From Rhynchonema sp. JSB1_4 (Eukaryota > Nematoda > Chromadorea > Monhysterida > Xyalidae), in the NCBI GenBank assembly GCA_030248065.1, contig JASAMV010007610.1, positions 1-64,000 on the forward strand: a DNA stretch of 64,000 nucleotides. The letters run 5' to 3'. A program made the position numbers and the translations under genes. Shown here piece after piece: positions 62,623 through 64,000 of the stretch. The notes beneath the pieces are model-generated. The model made no database searches and was not told the DNA's origin. It worked only from the letters and a program-made list of their open reading frames with translations. Position 1 is the first letter of the stretch. Each line of letters begins with the position of its first letter.

Positions 62623-64000
62623 CTGAAGGAATTTTATGACATAAAAGTGGAGAATAAAACTGTACAGGGCAGAGGTGTCAAACGGGAATTCTAGCAGGGT
62701 GGGCCCGCGGCCCGGCTCGCAACCTCCTACATGGTCGGCACAGCCCGATAGTTCGGGCCGAGAAGTCCGGCCCGGCCCGACCATGGGAAAACTCGGCCAG
62801 GCTCGGCTCAATTTTTTTGACCAAGTTTTCTGATGATTTTTTAGTTGGTTTTGAGAAGCAGGGTTTCTTTGACACAAAGTTGACAGCTCCAAACTAAGAA
62901 ATTACAAATAAGATTAAATCCTGGAAAAATCGCAGTTTTAGCAAAAAATATTTTTTCTTAGTTTAGGTGATGTCGGGCCGCGAAGTCCAGCTCGGCCAGA
63001 GTTCAGTAGGAAACAAAACGAAAAAAATAGGGGGATCACCACAGGTACACTAACCGAACCGCCTCAATTTTTGATTAAAATAAACGTTTTTAGCCAAGGC
63101 CTGAAGTGGGAATTTTTAGGCCTAAAATGGGTGATTTTCAGGTCAATGTTATCAAAAGTCGCCATCGCCAAGATACCCTTTTTTATTTTTTTTCCAAAAA
63201 GAGGCAGTGTAGTTCCCAGTGAGTGAGGCAGTTTAGTTGGGGGAGGGGTGGGGTCCCCCTCGGGTACGCTATCTCTCCCTCAGGCGGTACACTATCACCC
63301 TATCTCCCCTCAGGGTACACTATCTCCCCCAATTTTTGCCCAAAAAAGGCATTTTTAGGCCTAAAATTGGCAGTTTTAGGCCTAACATGTGTGATTTTTG
63401 GGTCAGGCGGGGGGCTCCAGTGTGGTTCAGCAGGCCCCCAGAGGTACCGTAAAAACCTAAATACAGCTCCTCCCGGAATAGAGCCCCCCGTAATACAGCC
63501 CCTCCCAAAAAAGGTCAGTGAATTAATAGAGCCCCCCTTAGAAAAATCCCCTATACAGTGGTGTACAGTGTAATTCCTGGTCCGGCGTGGCGGTTAGTGT
63601 GAAGGCAGTCTACGGGAGGTTGTCACTCAGCCCCCGAATACCGTAACTTTGATCTGCAAGGATTGTGTCGAGACCATTTTGTTTGTTATCTATGTTTTGG
63701 GTGTTAGCGTTCTCTTTTTGGAAAAAAGGCCCCTAAGGGGTATCTATCTCGAGTCAACCGTTAGGGGGATGGGGGAAGGGTATCTATCTCGAGCCGACCC
63801 CAAAGGGTATCTCGAGTAAGTAGATTTATGCTTTTCAAAAATAGGTGTTTTTCGACCTCAGAACCCCTAATAATCGCGCACCCAACATGGTCATTTTAGG
63901 CCTATTTTCGGCAAAAATGTTAAAAAGTACCCATTTTTAGGCCAATTTTGCAGTAAAATTGCATGCAAAAAAACAGCCTTTTTTGGCGGACGGACCATAG
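62623..64000. other. Upstream intron or flank of ZMYND8 filled with repeats
   Basis: From 62665 there is a block beginning CAGAGGTGTCAAAC, which resembles a hAT-type end, with GGCCCGGC-rich sequence, but no matching right end. From about 63200 several fragments of the CAGTGTAGTTCC family and TTTTAGGCCTAAAA motifs follow to the window end, with repeated GGGTATCTATCTCGAG segments near 63735-63810. No first exon of ZMYND8 could be recognised. Confidence 0.5.

Noticed and set aside
63200..63990. A gene at the right edge (116-codon frame)
   Set aside because: The frame consists of translated repeat family sequence with GGGTACACTATCTCCCC and TTTTAGGCC units.

Overview
This is a metazoan nuclear window. 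Genes are split by many short GT/AG introns, and the families are animal ones: SMYD lysine methyltransferase, multi-domain C-type lectin with PAN, UNC-93-like transporter, YIPF5/Yip1 and ZMYND8. An interstitial tract of TTAGGC-type units, the nematode telomere hexamer, makes a nematode the best guess. The repeat load and gene style would suit a large, repeat-rich genome such as that of a mermithid. That placement is inference.

Layout. 1-5337: no gene seen. 5338-8559 (+): a SMYD gene whose seven exons join in phase. 8796-9176: a degenerate tRNA-like element, then the TTAGGC tract. 9533-10913 (-): two tandem paralogues of an unrecognised small membrane protein with identical exon structure. 11.7-13.96 kb (+): an unrecognised repeat-rich coding region split across two frames. 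14004-38441 (-): three head-to-tail paralogues of a secreted protein with four C-type-lectin-like domains and a C-terminal PAN domain. They are separated and invaded by transposons. 39374-46536 (-): UNC-93-like gene carrying a retroelement relic in a large intron. 47082-49484 (-): YIPF5 orthologue, five exons, 262 aa. 50896-62622 (-): ZMYND8-like chromatin reader (PHD, bromodomain, PWWP, MYND), 5' end not resolved. 62.6-64 kb: repeats.

The most interesting part is the mobile-element layer. A 3,238-bp element at 20029-23266 has 173-bp terminal inverted repeats, 5'-AG termini and a perfect 6-bp target duplication (CAGTTT), which are Polinton/Maverick hallmarks. It carries an internally deleted family-B DNA polymerase gene and a convergent C2H2 zinc-finger gene around a minisatellite. 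It looks like a miniature, non-autonomous Polinton-like element. Elsewhere there are three different MITEs with perfect 8-bp duplications (hAT-like), a TTAA-flanked foldback MITE just after a lectin stop codon, a 274-bp TA-flanked MITE nested in a second copy of that family (its empty site survives in the first copy), and a 1.08-kb near-perfect palindrome in a lectin intron.

The genes show no shared pathway. The lectin array looks like a secreted recognition-protein family growing by tandem duplication. ZMYND8, YIPF5 and the UNC-93-like gene run the same way at short spacing, so co-transcription is possible but unproven. Exon borders come from reading frames and splice consensus by eye; nothing was searched or aligned by software.
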